DNA from: Mesotoga prima MesG1.Ag.4.2
Lineage (GTDB): Bacteria; Thermotogota; Thermotogae; Petrotogales; Kosmotogaceae
NCBI RefSeq assembly: GCF_000147715.2
Contig: NC_017934.1
Location: 868,001-932,000, forward strand
DNA length: 64,000 bases
Direction of reading: 5' to 3'
The first letter of the stretch is position 1; each line of letters opens with the position of its first letter. A program made the position numbers and the translations under genes. The notes under the pieces were generated by a model that did no database searches, had not been told where the DNA came from, and saw only the letters and a program-made list of their open reading frames with translations. Positions 8,340 to 16,601 of the stretch are shown here, piece after piece.

Positions 8340-9440
8340 TTGCAAATAGTCATATCAGCTCTTGTGATCGGAGGAATTTCGGCGCTGCTTGCTGCAATTC
8401 TCACTATTGCGGATGCCCTTGTGAACAACTATGGAGAAGTTAGTATAAGAGTAAATGATTCGAAAGACTTGAAAGTGAAAGGCGGAGCGACGCTTCTGTC
8501 TACGCTTGCAAGTGAGAAGATCTTCATTCCCTCTGCATGCGGAGGAAAAGGCAGCTGCGGACTTTGCAGGGTAAAGGTTTTGACAGACGTCGGGCCCATT
8601 CTCCCGACAGAACTACCATATCTTTCCGAGAAAGAGAAGAAAAACAACATTAGGCTTTCGTGTCAGATTAAGGTTAAGAGTGATATATCAATCGAGATCC
8701 CTGAAGAATTGTTCAATATAATGGAATACATCGCTAGTGTTTCATCGATAACGGATGTGACACACGACATCAAGGAAGTCTTCTTTGATTTGGAAGATGA
8801 GATCGAATTCAAGGCAGGTCAGTATGTGCAGCTGATAGTTCCAGCTTATGGAGATATCAAGGGTGAGACAATGAGGGCATATTCGATGTCCTCGCAACCC
8901 TCGGTTAAGAGCGGTGTCGAATTGCTGATAAGACTTGTCCCGAACGGGATTGTCACAACTTACGTTCACAAAATGCTAAAAGTTGGAGAAAGAATTAGGA
9001 TTCTTGGGCCTTTTGGCGACTTTTACTTGAGAGACACCGATTCAGATATAATATTCATTGCGGGTGGCTCTGGAATGGCTCCCATCAAATCAATAATTTT
9101 TGACATGATGGAAAGAGAAGTGAAAAGAAATGCCTATTATTTCTTTGGAGCAAGAAGCAAGAGAGATCTGTTCTACCTTGAGGAGATGAAAGAGGTTGAA
9201 AGAAAGATGCCCAATTTTCATTTCATTCCAGCACTGTCTGATCCACTGCCAGAAGATAATTGGGAAGGGGAAACTGGATTGATAACAGATGTTGTGGACA
9301 GGTATCTCTCCGAGCAAGGAGACGAGATTGACAGAGAAGCGTATCTCTGTGGCAGTCCGGGAATGATAAATGCCTGCATACGTGTCTTGACTAGACACAA
9401 AGTACTCGAAGAAAAAATATTCTACGACAAATTCGGATAG
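8340..9440 (+). CDS. nqrF: NADH-oxidising subunit NqrF (2Fe-2S and FAD domains)
   Basis: 366-aa electron entry subunit: one N-terminal membrane helix (about residues 1-30), a plant-type [2Fe-2S] domain (CGGKGSCGLC, then Cys in RLSCQIKV; four Cys ligands visible), an FAD domain (RAYSMSSQP) and an NAD-binding domain (FIAGGSGMAPIKSI, YLCGSPGM). The start is TTG at 8340 after AAGGTGGTG. It is slightly short of typical NqrF (about 405 aa). NqrF makes this an Nqr-type rather than a pure Rnf cluster, yet no NqrA gene is present. Confidence 0.93.
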   Translation: MQIVISALVIGGISALLAAILTIADALVNNYGEVSIRVNDSKDLKVKGGATLLSTLASEKIFIPSACGGKGSCGLCRVKVLTDVGPILPTELPYLSEKEKKNNIRLSCQIKVKSDISIEIPEELFNIMEYIASVSSITDVTHDIKEVFFDLEDEIEFKAGQYVQLIVPAYGDIKGETMRAYSMSSQPSVKSGVELLIRLVPNGIVTTYVHKMLKVGERIRILGPFGDFYLRDTDSDIIFIAGGSGMAPIKSIIFDMMEREVKRNAYYFFGARSKRDLFYLEEMKEVERKMPNFHFIPALSDPLPEDNWEGETGLITDVVDRYLSEQGDEIDREAYLCGSPGMINACIRVLTRHKVLEEKIFYDKFG

Positions 9441-9455
9441 GGTGGAGGTGAGAAA

Positions 9456-9914
9456 ATGAAACAAACTCCGGATTTCGACAGAATTCAAGAAAATATGAGA
9501 GCGGGAAATATCACCGGTCCTGGTTTTTTGGGTGATGATGACAGGAATCTTGTTGATATAATCAGTGAAGACCAGATAACCGTCAAAGAACTTGGCCTTA
9601 CAAACGAGATTATCGCAGACAAGCTGGAAATGCTGATGAAGGAGGGTGAAAGAGGATTCGGCTCCCCCGTGAAGGTCGACGATCGTTTTGTAGTGATTGT
9701 GGAGGAAAGCAGAGGTTACATTCCATGTCCATTTCGCCATGGTCATCTTTCAAAGAAGGTAAACGTCAATGTGAGAAATATCGCTCTGAAGGAAGAGATC
9801 GATTATTCACCGATCTCCATTCACTTAATACGAGAACATGGATTTTTTCAGGGCAAAGGTTCACCTTATAGACTTGATCCCACAAGAATTGCGAAGATTC
9901 TAGAGCTGGTTTGA
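9456..9914 (+). CDS. conserved hypothetical protein following nqrF
   Basis: 152-aa soluble protein, no signal peptide or membrane segment. Visible: an N-terminal acidic helical half (ISEDQITVKELGLTNEIIADKLEMLMKEGERG) and a C-terminal half with CPFRHGHLSKKVNVNVRNI and a single cysteine. It starts 15 bases after nqrF with GGGTGGAGGTGAG upstream, so it is in the same operon. I do not recognise the family. Its place in the operon suggests an accessory or assembly role in the pump, which is only inference. Confidence 0.7.
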   Translation: MKQTPDFDRIQENMRAGNITGPGFLGDDDRNLVDIISEDQITVKELGLTNEIIADKLEMLMKEGERGFGSPVKVDDRFVVIVEESRGYIPCPFRHGHLSKKVNVNVRNIALKEEIDYSPISIHLIREHGFFQGKGSPYRLDPTRIAKILELV

Positions 9915-9920
9915 CTGCAG

Positions 9921-10541
9921 ATGGGAATTTTGAATTCAGGCAAGAACGGTAAGAAATATTCCTCGAGAAACAGAGCCCTGTTTACGGTCTTCTTTGTGGT
10001 ATTGCTTATTGCCTTTGTATCGTATTATGCCTTTGGATACAAGATAGAAGTTGTAGTTCCCTCTGAAGAAGTGAACCTTTCCGATTTGACTTTCAATGAC
10101 GATGTTTTCTCTCTTCTTGGAGAAGCGCCGTTTCCGCCTGACCAGGGTCTCGCAAACGGAGTCTCTGTGGACCGAGAAGACGGGGAGAGCATACGCGTAT
10201 TTTACCCACCTGAGGATAATTCGGTTGTCTGCCTTCAGTTTGAGCTGAATTCCAGAAATATCAATGTGTATATTTGGAAGACATTTTCAGTTGATTCTGC
10301 AAGAAGCGTTTGGGACACGTTGTTCCTCGTGGAAGCGTCTGTGCTAACCAGGGATCTCGGAAGGATAAAAAAACCAGACTACTATTACGCAAAAATCGTC
10401 AGATTTGGGGGACGGGATCAAACTCTCATCTGGCAGAAAGGGAAATGGGTCGTGCTGGTAAAGAGTCCAGGATTTACGCTTGAAGAAGATGAAGAGCGGC
10501 TAATTCTAACGGAGCTTTTCGATTCTAGTATAAGAAGTTAG
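9921..10541 (+). CDS. membrane-anchored hypothetical protein
   Basis: 206 aa: a basic start (NSGKNGKKYSSRNR), one membrane helix (ALFTVFFVVLLIAFVSYYAFGY, about residues 18-40) and an outside domain of about 165 residues without a recognised fold. It follows the preceding hypothetical by 6 bases and ends the operon. Its last 17 bases overlap the 3' end of the convergent DUF523 gene, and no terminator is visible between them. Confidence 0.65.
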   Translation: MGILNSGKNGKKYSSRNRALFTVFFVVLLIAFVSYYAFGYKIEVVVPSEEVNLSDLTFNDDVFSLLGEAPFPPDQGLANGVSVDREDGESIRVFYPPEDNSVVCLQFELNSRNINVYIWKTFSVDSARSVWDTLFLVEASVLTRDLGRIKKPDYYYAKIVRFGGRDQTLIWQKGKWVVLVKSPGFTLEEDEERLILTELFDSSIRS

Positions 10542-10977
10542 TCTCATCTTCAGAGTAGACTTCGATACCGTTCTTTAGAAGAAGTTCCGCAGTGATTCCC
10601 ATACCGTCAACCATTACTCCACTAAAGGTTCCGTCATAAATGCCCCTGCATCCACAAGAGGGGCTTCTTGATTTCAGTATAGCTATGTTAACTCCAGATA
10701 GTTTGGCTATTTTTAGCACCTCTTCCGCCCCCCGTAAATAGTTTTGAGTGACATCATTTCCAAACTGATCTAACACCAACTTCGCTGCCCTCCAATCAGC
10801 AGAGGTTGTGACTTCCGCTCTTGGACGAGGTGTCGGAAGTCCTCCAAGCTGTTCCGGGCATACTGGCAAAAAAACAAACCTGTCAACAAGCTCTAAAAGC
10901 TTTAAGGACAGGTTATTATCTCCACGGTATGTGCAGTTCACACCAATCAGGCAAGCACTAACAAGTATCTTTGTCAT
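10525..10977 (-). CDS. DUF523 family protein
   Basis: 150 aa with the three DUF523 landmarks: LVSACLIGVNCTYRGDNN, PVCPEQLGGLPTPRPRAEV and LKSRSPSCGCRGIYDGTF. The family is widespread, cysteine-rich and biochemically unassigned here; the conserved Cys suggest metal or sulfur chemistry. Its start overlaps the stop of the LysM-M23 gene by 4 bases, the first of several such links in this minus-strand chain. Confidence 0.9.
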   Translation of the reverse strand: MTKILVSACLIGVNCTYRGDNNLSLKLLELVDRFVFLPVCPEQLGGLPTPRPRAEVTTSADWRAAKLVLDQFGNDVTQNYLRGAEEVLKIAKLSGVNIAILKSRSPSCGCRGIYDGTFSGVMVDGMGITAELLLKNGIEVYSEDETNFLY

Positions 10978-11822
10978 TTACCACCGGCGGCAGTTCCATC
11001 GTCCTCTCTTCTAATTACGTACATCAGATCACGTGTGGGAAGCATTGATAATGGATTCATTGTGTTTGCTCTTGGATCTCTTACTTCGAAGTGAACGTGA
11101 GGCCCCGTAGAGACCCCAGTGCTTCCTACCCGACCGATCAGTGATCCCGCATCAACCCTCTGACCAACATAAACGCTGATTTTGCTCATATGACCGTAAC
11201 GTGTCAAGTAACCGTTATCATGTTGAATCTCAACCATGTTTCCGTAGCCGCCATTTACACCAGCAAAAACAACCGTACCTCCAGAACCCGCAAATATCGG
11301 CGTCCCTTCCGGTGCGGCGATATCAAGTCCTGAATGGAAAGAAGGTTGCCCGGTAACAGGGTGGGTTCTCCAGCCGTAGTCTGATGAAATGACTCCGTAT
11401 ATTGGCCACCTGAAAGGCGAGCTTTGGGGAATATATTGGTATAGATTGACCAACGACATAGGAATGAAGATTCTTTGTCCCGGATTGATAACGGAATCAG
11501 GCTTAAGATTGTTGGCTGCAATTAGTTCATCAACGGGAGAAAAGAAAAGTTTGGCGATATAGTCAAAGGTGTCGCCCGACTGAACTTCATAGATCAAACC
11601 ATCCGGCTGGGGTATTCGAAGCGTATCCCCGGCCTTTATACTGTTGGGATTTTTAAGACTGTTGAAATCAATAATAGTTGAGATGCTAACGTCCAAGTCT
11701 CTCGAAATAGTATGAATCGAATCTCCCGCTCTAACCACGTATGTAACAAGAAAATACGCGAAACTGCGAGTCATCAACAGCGAAGACATAAATAAGAATA
11801 ACAGAATGACCCGACGGTTCAT
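10974..11822 (-). CDS. LysM-M23 cell-wall endopeptidase
   Basis: 282-aa exported protein: signal segment (RRVILLFLFMSSLLMTRSFA), two LysM peptidoglycan-binding repeats (YVVRAGDSIHTISRDLDVS and YEVQSGDTFDYIAKLFFS, about residues 27-130), then an M23 domain (about 140-270) with HSGLDIAAPEGTPIFA (HxxxD), GYGNMVEIQHDNGYLTRYGHMS and HVHFEVRD (HxH). All zinc and catalytic positions are visible. Expected to cut peptidoglycan cross-links at the wall. Stop/start overlap with the DgkA-like gene. Confidence 0.93.
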   Translation of the reverse strand: MNRRVILLFLFMSSLLMTRSFAYFLVTYVVRAGDSIHTISRDLDVSISTIIDFNSLKNPNSIKAGDTLRIPQPDGLIYEVQSGDTFDYIAKLFFSPVDELIAANNLKPDSVINPGQRIFIPMSLVNLYQYIPQSSPFRWPIYGVISSDYGWRTHPVTGQPSFHSGLDIAAPEGTPIFAGSGGTVVFAGVNGGYGNMVEIQHDNGYLTRYGHMSKISVYVGQRVDAGSLIGRVGSTGVSTGPHVHFEVRDPRANTMNPLSMLPTRDLMYVIRREDDGTAAGGK

Positions 11823-12250
11823 TCCCTGCCACCTCCAAAAAGCCCTAAAGAAAAGAAGACAACCAAAATGATTATACCAAAAAGCAGTCCAACGGCAAAA
11901 TGCGAACCAAAAATCGTTTGTAAAATAATGGATAAACCTATCAGTACTGAGACCGCACTTCCTAAGAGTACCACGGAAGCCGCTGTGTCCTTCAATACTC
12001 GTACTCTTTCGTCATAGTATGGTCGCAAAATGTCTGCAAGCTTCTCTATTAGAGTGTTAATTCCTTCCAGTAGTAATACCATAAACGTACAGAAAAGCAG
12101 CCAATAATAATCATTCTTATCTACTTGGATCAGCGCACCAAGAGAGAGAATAACGGCCCCAATCACAAGCTGGATCCTGAAGTTCCTCTCTCTTAGAAGA
12201 TGTTTTATACCGTTAGTAGCGTTCCCAAGGCTTCTAACAAACTTTCTCAT
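11819..12250 (-). CDS. DgkA-family lipid kinase (diacylglycerol or undecaprenol kinase)
   Basis: 143-aa membrane protein: N-terminal amphipathic stretch (SLGNATNGIKHLLRERNFRIQ), then hydrophobic helices with the catalytic pattern LLLEGINTLIEKLAD (ELxNTAIE-like Glu) and VLKDTAASVVLLGS (K-D-x-AA). Phosphorylates diacylglycerol or undecaprenol; the Gram-positive-like form usually uses undecaprenol, but substrate cannot be told from sequence. An extra C-terminal hydrophobic segment (GLLFGIIILVVFFSLGLFGGG) extends past the usual end. Overlaps both neighbours by 4 bases. Confidence 0.85.
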   Translation of the reverse strand: MRKFVRSLGNATNGIKHLLRERNFRIQLVIGAVILSLGALIQVDKNDYYWLLFCTFMVLLLEGINTLIEKLADILRPYYDERVRVLKDTAASVVLLGSAVSVLIGLSIILQTIFGSHFAVGLLFGIIILVVFFSLGLFGGGRE

Positions 12251-12858
12251 TCGAATCCCCGGCCGACAGAATCGATTCTTTCTCTTCTAATACTGTAAGA
12301 CTTCTCTATTAGTGAGTAACCGAAATCAATCGCCTGGGCATTCATTTCAACATATTTCGCTTTAATATGTTTCGTCATGGCCTCTTTAAGGGACTGAGTA
12401 GTCACGAAACTTCCCGCTCTGGCTATTAGGCCCAATCCGACCATGTTTGCTGGAAGAGTGCTGCCAAATTTTTTTTCAGTAAGCTCGGTGACTGGTTTCT
12501 GAATAATCTTTCTGGTCATTCTTACTCCTTCTTTTGGAATAGAACTGACCAGGGTGGAGTCGACTATCAGTACTCCGTTCACATGTAAGAGAGGGACATG
12601 AGCGTTTACAGCCGTCTGATGCATCGAGTAAATTAGTTCGAAGGAATGAGCTTTGGGATAGTCGATTGGTTCACTGTTAAAAAGCACATCACAATACGAG
12701 AGTCCGCCCCTCACCTGAGCCCCGTAGGATTGGGTTTGAACTACCCAATTTCCTTGAATAATAAGGGCTTCGGCAAGAATTATTCCCATCAATACGTTGC
12801 CTTGGCCTCCAATACCCGAAATCCTTACTGAATGAGGTTGTGTGAACGCTTGTTTCAT
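12247..12858 (-). CDS. 2-oxoacid:ferredoxin oxidoreductase, gamma subunit (KorC-like)
   Basis: 203 aa. GIGGQGNVLMGIILAEAL and QTQSYGAQVRGGLSYCDVLF are typical of the gamma subunit/domain of ferredoxin-dependent 2-oxoacid oxidoreductases, which turn 2-oxoacids plus CoA into acyl-CoA, CO2 and reduced ferredoxin. Paired with the beta subunit (overlap of 4 bases). No alpha (pyrimidine-binding) subunit gene is adjacent. Confidence 0.9.
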   Translation of the reverse strand: MKQAFTQPHSVRISGIGGQGNVLMGIILAEALIIQGNWVVQTQSYGAQVRGGLSYCDVLFNSEPIDYPKAHSFELIYSMHQTAVNAHVPLLHVNGVLIVDSTLVSSIPKEGVRMTRKIIQKPVTELTEKKFGSTLPANMVGLGLIARAGSFVTTQSLKEAMTKHIKAKYVEMNAQAIDFGYSLIEKSYSIRRERIDSVGRGFE

Positions 12859-13691
12859 CCATTGTCACCTCTTTCTGCCTTCATCAATTCCTCGATCTTT
12901 TTTCTGTAGCTATCGCTGTATGTATCAGCATTCTTGTTTACGAATTCACCGGCCACGATTTTATCGGCCAATTCCTCAGGAGACATTGTCCTAGCCTTGT
13001 TAATTTGTACTGTGTTCTTCTTGAAATAGGCAAGCATGTCTTCAGGTTGTGACATGGCGTTATATCTACCGTAGTATGTGTGACAGTTGGTCATTATTTC
13101 TATTACTGCCATACCTTTGTGATCGAGGGCTTTCTGGATGAGTTGAACCATCTGTGCATAGTGAAAGACGGTTGATCTTGCGACGTATGTCGCTCCCGAG
13201 GCAAGTGCCAGATTGACAATGTCAAATGAGTTCTCTACATTGCCGTACGGAGAAGTCGATGCGATTTTCTCATGAGGTGTGGTTGGAGAGTACTGCCCTC
13301 CGGTCATTCCATATATATTGTTGTTGAATATTATCACCGTTATATCCATATTCCGTCTGCAAGCATGAATGAAGTGATTTCCGCCAATTGCGAGAATATC
13401 TCCGTCCCCACCCATCACAACAACTTTAAACTCAGGTCTAGCAAGCTTTACTCCCGTTGCGAACGCAATTGCTCTACCGTGAAGAGTATGCATAGTATTG
13501 AAGTTAAGATAGCCCGTTACCCTTGAAGAACAACCAATTCCCGAGACAACAGAGACTCTGTCTGGATCGAGGGCATTTTTGTCGACAGCATCTATGAATG
13601 CTTTCATAATGACACCGTTCCCACAACCGGGACACCAAACGTGAGGCATTCTATCCTGCCTCAAATACTTAGTTAGCCTTGCGATAGCCAT
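12855..13691 (-). CDS. 2-oxoacid:ferredoxin oxidoreductase, beta subunit (TPP-binding, KorB-like)
   Basis: 278 aa. Thiamine diphosphate site: VVMGGDGDILAIGG ... IIFNNNIYGMTGGQYSPTTP. Probable 4Fe-4S ligands: HVWCPGCGNG, GIGCSSR and MTNCHTYYGRYN. Most like 2-oxoglutarate- or branched-chain-type beta subunits. GGAGG sits just before the start. It is followed by the gamma gene; 14 bases upstream lies dCMP deaminase rather than the alpha subunit usually found in korAB-type operons. Confidence 0.9.
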   Translation of the reverse strand: MAIARLTKYLRQDRMPHVWCPGCGNGVIMKAFIDAVDKNALDPDRVSVVSGIGCSSRVTGYLNFNTMHTLHGRAIAFATGVKLARPEFKVVVMGGDGDILAIGGNHFIHACRRNMDITVIIFNNNIYGMTGGQYSPTTPHEKIASTSPYGNVENSFDIVNLALASGATYVARSTVFHYAQMVQLIQKALDHKGMAVIEIMTNCHTYYGRYNAMSQPEDMLAYFKKNTVQINKARTMSPEELADKIVAGEFVNKNADTYSDSYRKKIEELMKAERGDNG

Positions 13692-13704
13692 GATTTCCTC
13701 CCAT

Positions 13705-14211
13705 TCATTTCGTAAATTGTGTCATCGTGACATTTGTTTTTTCAAACATGAACTCGGTCAATGGGTCAGGATATCCCTCAGAAAAAACGACCCTCTTTAT
13801 TCCAGCATTTATGATAAGTCTAGCGCAAACCGAACACGGACGATGAGTTACATAAATAGTTGATCCATTGGTCGCTATTCCAAATTTCGCTGCTTGTGCA
13901 ATCGCGTTTTGCTCGGCATGGGCCGCATAGCAAATTTCCTGGTTTTGACCGGAAGGTATTCCAAGAGCGTCTCGAATGCACTCGGTTTCATCGCAGTGTG
14001 GAAATCCCGAAGGTGGTTGGTTATAACCCGTAGATAGTATCCTGTTCTCTCTAACAATCAAAGCTCCGACCTTCCTGTGGTGGCAGCTGGACCTTTCCCG
14101 AACTTGGTAGGCAAGTCTCATGAAATATGAATCCCAGCTCTCCGTTTTACTTTCCGGTTTGTGTGTGGAGAAACCCTTAAGAAAATCCGACAGATCTTCT
14201 GCAGACATCAT
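13705..14211 (-). CDS. dCMP deaminase (ComEB-like)
   Basis: 168 aa, zinc-dependent deaminase that makes dUMP for thymidylate synthesis. Seen: HAEQNAIAQAAKFG (zinc His and catalytic Glu) and RPCSVCARLIINAGIKRVVFSEGYPD (two zinc Cys). An extra CHHRKVGALIV near residue 45 is typical of the family. Stop/start overlap with the ferritin-like gene. Confidence 0.93.
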   Translation of the reverse strand: MMSAEDLSDFLKGFSTHKPESKTESWDSYFMRLAYQVRERSSCHHRKVGALIVRENRILSTGYNQPPSGFPHCDETECIRDALGIPSGQNQEICYAAHAEQNAIAQAAKFGIATNGSTIYVTHRPCSVCARLIINAGIKRVVFSEGYPDPLTEFMFEKTNVTMTQFTK

Positions 14212-14657
14212 ATCATTCCCTTCAGAAGTTCAATATGGTTATTCTCTTCTTCGATAATCCTCTTAAGGGCATCTGCTGTGGTAAATCTTGCGTTTTTTTG
14301 AATGCTTTCGTAGAATGCTATGCTTTTCTTCTCAGCTTCAATTGCAAGAGAAATTATCTTCTGATAATCGGAACTGCTCATAGAATCATGAAGACTTCTG
14401 GAGAAAACACTACCATTTGCCAGGTCTTCAACGTATGCCTCTGAATCATCCCAGTTTATGAGTTCGAGGGACTCCTCTTCAAATTTCCTTAGCAGAAACT
14501 TGAATGTCTCTACATGTCCTTCTTCTTGCTTCGAAAGATATCTAAAGAGTGAACGCTTATTTTCATCCTCAACGTTTTCTGCAAGTTCCCTGTAAAAGCT
14601 TACCCCGACTTCTTCGATTTTCATTGCCAACTCAAGTATTTCATGTGGAGAAAGCAA
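14208..14657 (-). CDS. ferritin-like diiron protein (rubrerythrin-type)
   Basis: 149-aa four-helix bundle protein. Two half-sites: EEVGVSFYRELAENV with EEGHVETFKFLL, and AEKKSIAFYESIQ with EENNHIELLKGM; these give the E...ExxH / E...ExxH iron ligands. No C-terminal rubredoxin knuckle is present, so it is the short (erythrin) form. Probably peroxide or oxygen defence in an anaerobe. It overlaps the 3' end of hemW by 17 bases. Confidence 0.88.
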   Translation of the reverse strand: MLSPHEILELAMKIEEVGVSFYRELAENVEDENKRSLFRYLSKQEEGHVETFKFLLRKFEEESLELINWDDSEAYVEDLANGSVFSRSLHDSMSSSDYQKIISLAIEAEKKSIAFYESIQKNARFTTADALKRIIEEENNHIELLKGMI

Positions 14658-15780
14658 TCACCATCTCCTCCTTGATATCGATAAGCTTCTCCAGAACGCT
14701 TCTAGAAAAGTCCATTCCATTATCGTTCAATCTTATTCGACTGTTATCTGGCGAAAGGTAGTCACCAAGATGAGCTCTAAGCTCGGAGACCAAAGTATTA
14801 TTCAACTCATCAGGAAGTTCCAGCTTTGATAAATCAACGCCTTCCATCAGTCTTAGTCCCATAAAAAGCGTTTCAAAAACCTCTTGAATGACTGAGTTCT
14901 CCCTCAATTCAAAAACCGGTCTCCTTCGAAGATTAACGAGATATCGATACTCAAGGAGATCGGAAGTATTCACGTACCTCTTTCTATCGAAGTGACTACC
15001 GGCTGAAACGCCAAAGCCCATATATTGCTCGTTTCGCCAATACTTGAGGTTATGAAGACACTCACGACGTCCTCTCTCCCATGATGAGATCTCATATCTA
15101 CTGAACCCCATTTTGCTTAAAGAATCAAGAATAATATCGTGAAGGCCTTCTACTATTTCTTGTCTCGGTAAATCAATGATATCATCATGGACAAGCCGCA
15201 TCAATTTAGTTTCGTGGTCAGAATCAAAAACATAGTACGATACATGATCCGGATTTATGGCGCTAATCATTTCAAGGTTTCCGGCAACGTTGCTTTCGTT
15301 TTCTCCAGGCAACCCTAGAATGAAATCGAGATTAAGGTTTTCAAAGATATCTCTGCTGGCCATCAGTCTGTCTCTGAGATTCTTAGGGACCGGTCTATCG
15401 CATCGTTCGAGGATCTCCCTTTCCGATGATTGTATACCGATCGAGAGCCTGTTGAATCCAATATCCCTCCACTGCTTAAGGTTTTTTAGATTGAGTTCCC
15501 AAGGGTTGGCCTCTATTGTAACCTCCACTGGCGCGGCATCAAATGAGCAGGAAATGAACGACATCAAATCCCTAAGAAGCTCAACAGGATATAAGGAAGG
15601 CGAACCTCCTCCAAAGTAAAGAGTCTCAACCCTCTCTGAAGCTGGATACATTTCTACTTCCTTCTTCAGCAAGTCGTGGTATTGTCGTACGAGATTACCA
15701 TCATACTCAACCGTGCAAAAGTCGCAGTATGAGCATCTCCTCGCGCAAAAAGGAATATGGATATAGAGTCCCATACCCAT
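14641..15780 (-). CDS. hemW: HemW-like radical SAM protein
   Basis: 379 aa. YIHIPFCARRCSYCDFCTVE holds the CX3CX2C cluster motif plus the extra Cys of this family, followed by LYFGGGSPSLYP, EANPWEL and RLSIGIQSSEREILE. Family members were long called oxygen-independent coproporphyrinogen oxidases but HemW acts as a heme chaperone; the C-terminal HemW domain is present (about 290-379). Which role holds here is not known, as few heme genes are in view. Confidence 0.9.
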   Translation of the reverse strand: MGMGLYIHIPFCARRCSYCDFCTVEYDGNLVRQYHDLLKKEVEMYPASERVETLYFGGGSPSLYPVELLRDLMSFISCSFDAAPVEVTIEANPWELNLKNLKQWRDIGFNRLSIGIQSSEREILERCDRPVPKNLRDRLMASRDIFENLNLDFILGLPGENESNVAGNLEMISAINPDHVSYYVFDSDHETKLMRLVHDDIIDLPRQEIVEGLHDIILDSLSKMGFSRYEISSWERGRRECLHNLKYWRNEQYMGFGVSAGSHFDRKRYVNTSDLLEYRYLVNLRRRPVFELRENSVIQEVFETLFMGLRLMEGVDLSKLELPDELNNTLVSELRAHLGDYLSPDNSRIRLNDNGMDFSRSVLEKLIDIKEEMVIAFST

Positions 15781-16601
15781 CAGAAAATAAGCCTCATGAA
15801 GATCCCGTTGAGATTGAAGTTTGTTACCGAGATTCCAGCAAAGATTGAATCATCACTCCCGAGTTTCGAGATAAGTATTTGAGCGTCAATTCCACGCATG
15901 CTCACCATTACGGTAGGAGAAAGCATAAGCCTCAAATCGCCTGCGGGAACAATAAAGCTGCCTGCGAAGGCCAGTCCGGGATCGAAGGACAAGTAGTTCA
16001 TTCCTATACCTATACCATATCCAACCTCGCCTAGCGAGTCGTTTGTTTTAAGGTCAACAGTTGCGACAACATTGCTTTCCATGTTTCTAATTCTAAGACT
16101 TCGCTCATATTCTTTTGCATAAAGGTATAGACCAACATCGTTGAATGAAAAAGAATCCTCTCCGTGAAGAAAGACACTTAATCCTCCGTTAAGCTGACCT
16201 AAAGGGAGTCGAACCCAGTTTCTTACAAGATACTTCATCTTACTAACCGTCGAAAGTTCCAGTTCAAGAGCTGTGTGAGAGAAGATAGGAATCTGATTAG
16301 TGTTAGACACATACCTGACTCCCATAAATAGACCTTCGTGACTGGCCAACAACGATCCTCTGAAAACGCCGTCCTGGATTTTCAACTTCAAAAATCCGGT
16401 AGAGTACTCCTCCCAACTGTCAACATACGTGACACCAACGTAGGGAATTCCCGTAGCCAATGCTAGAGTCAAATAGATGTCCTCGTAAGCCCTGATATCT
16501 GCTGAAACACTCCATCCTGCGTTGTTGAGCTTTAACTGGGTTTCGGAAAGAAGAAGAATCCCAGAAAGCAATACAAGTGACAGACATAAAACTCTCTTCA
16601 A
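15780..16601 (-). CDS. exported beta-rich protein, possible outer-membrane (toga) protein
   Basis: 273 aa with signal peptide ([19 protein letters not shown]). The rest is alternating hydrophobic/polar strands with many Gly and aromatic girdle-like residues, and the chain ends in Phe (IFMRLIF), as outer-membrane beta-barrels often do. No family recognised. Its stop touches the hemW start and its start overlaps the gatB stop by 4 bases. The barrel call is inference from strand pattern. Confidence 0.6.
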   Translation of the reverse strand: MKRVLCLSLVLLSGILLLSETQLKLNNAGWSVSADIRAYEDIYLTLALATGIPYVGVTYVDSWEEYSTGFLKLKIQDGVFRGSLLASHEGLFMGVRYVSNTNQIPIFSHTALELELSTVSKMKYLVRNWVRLPLGQLNGGLSVFLHGEDSFSFNDVGLYLYAKEYERSLRIRNMESNVVATVDLKTNDSLGEVGYGIGIGMNYLSFDPGLAFAGSFIVPAGDLRLMLSPTVMVSMRGIDAQILISKLGSDDSIFAGISVTNFNLNGIFMRLIF

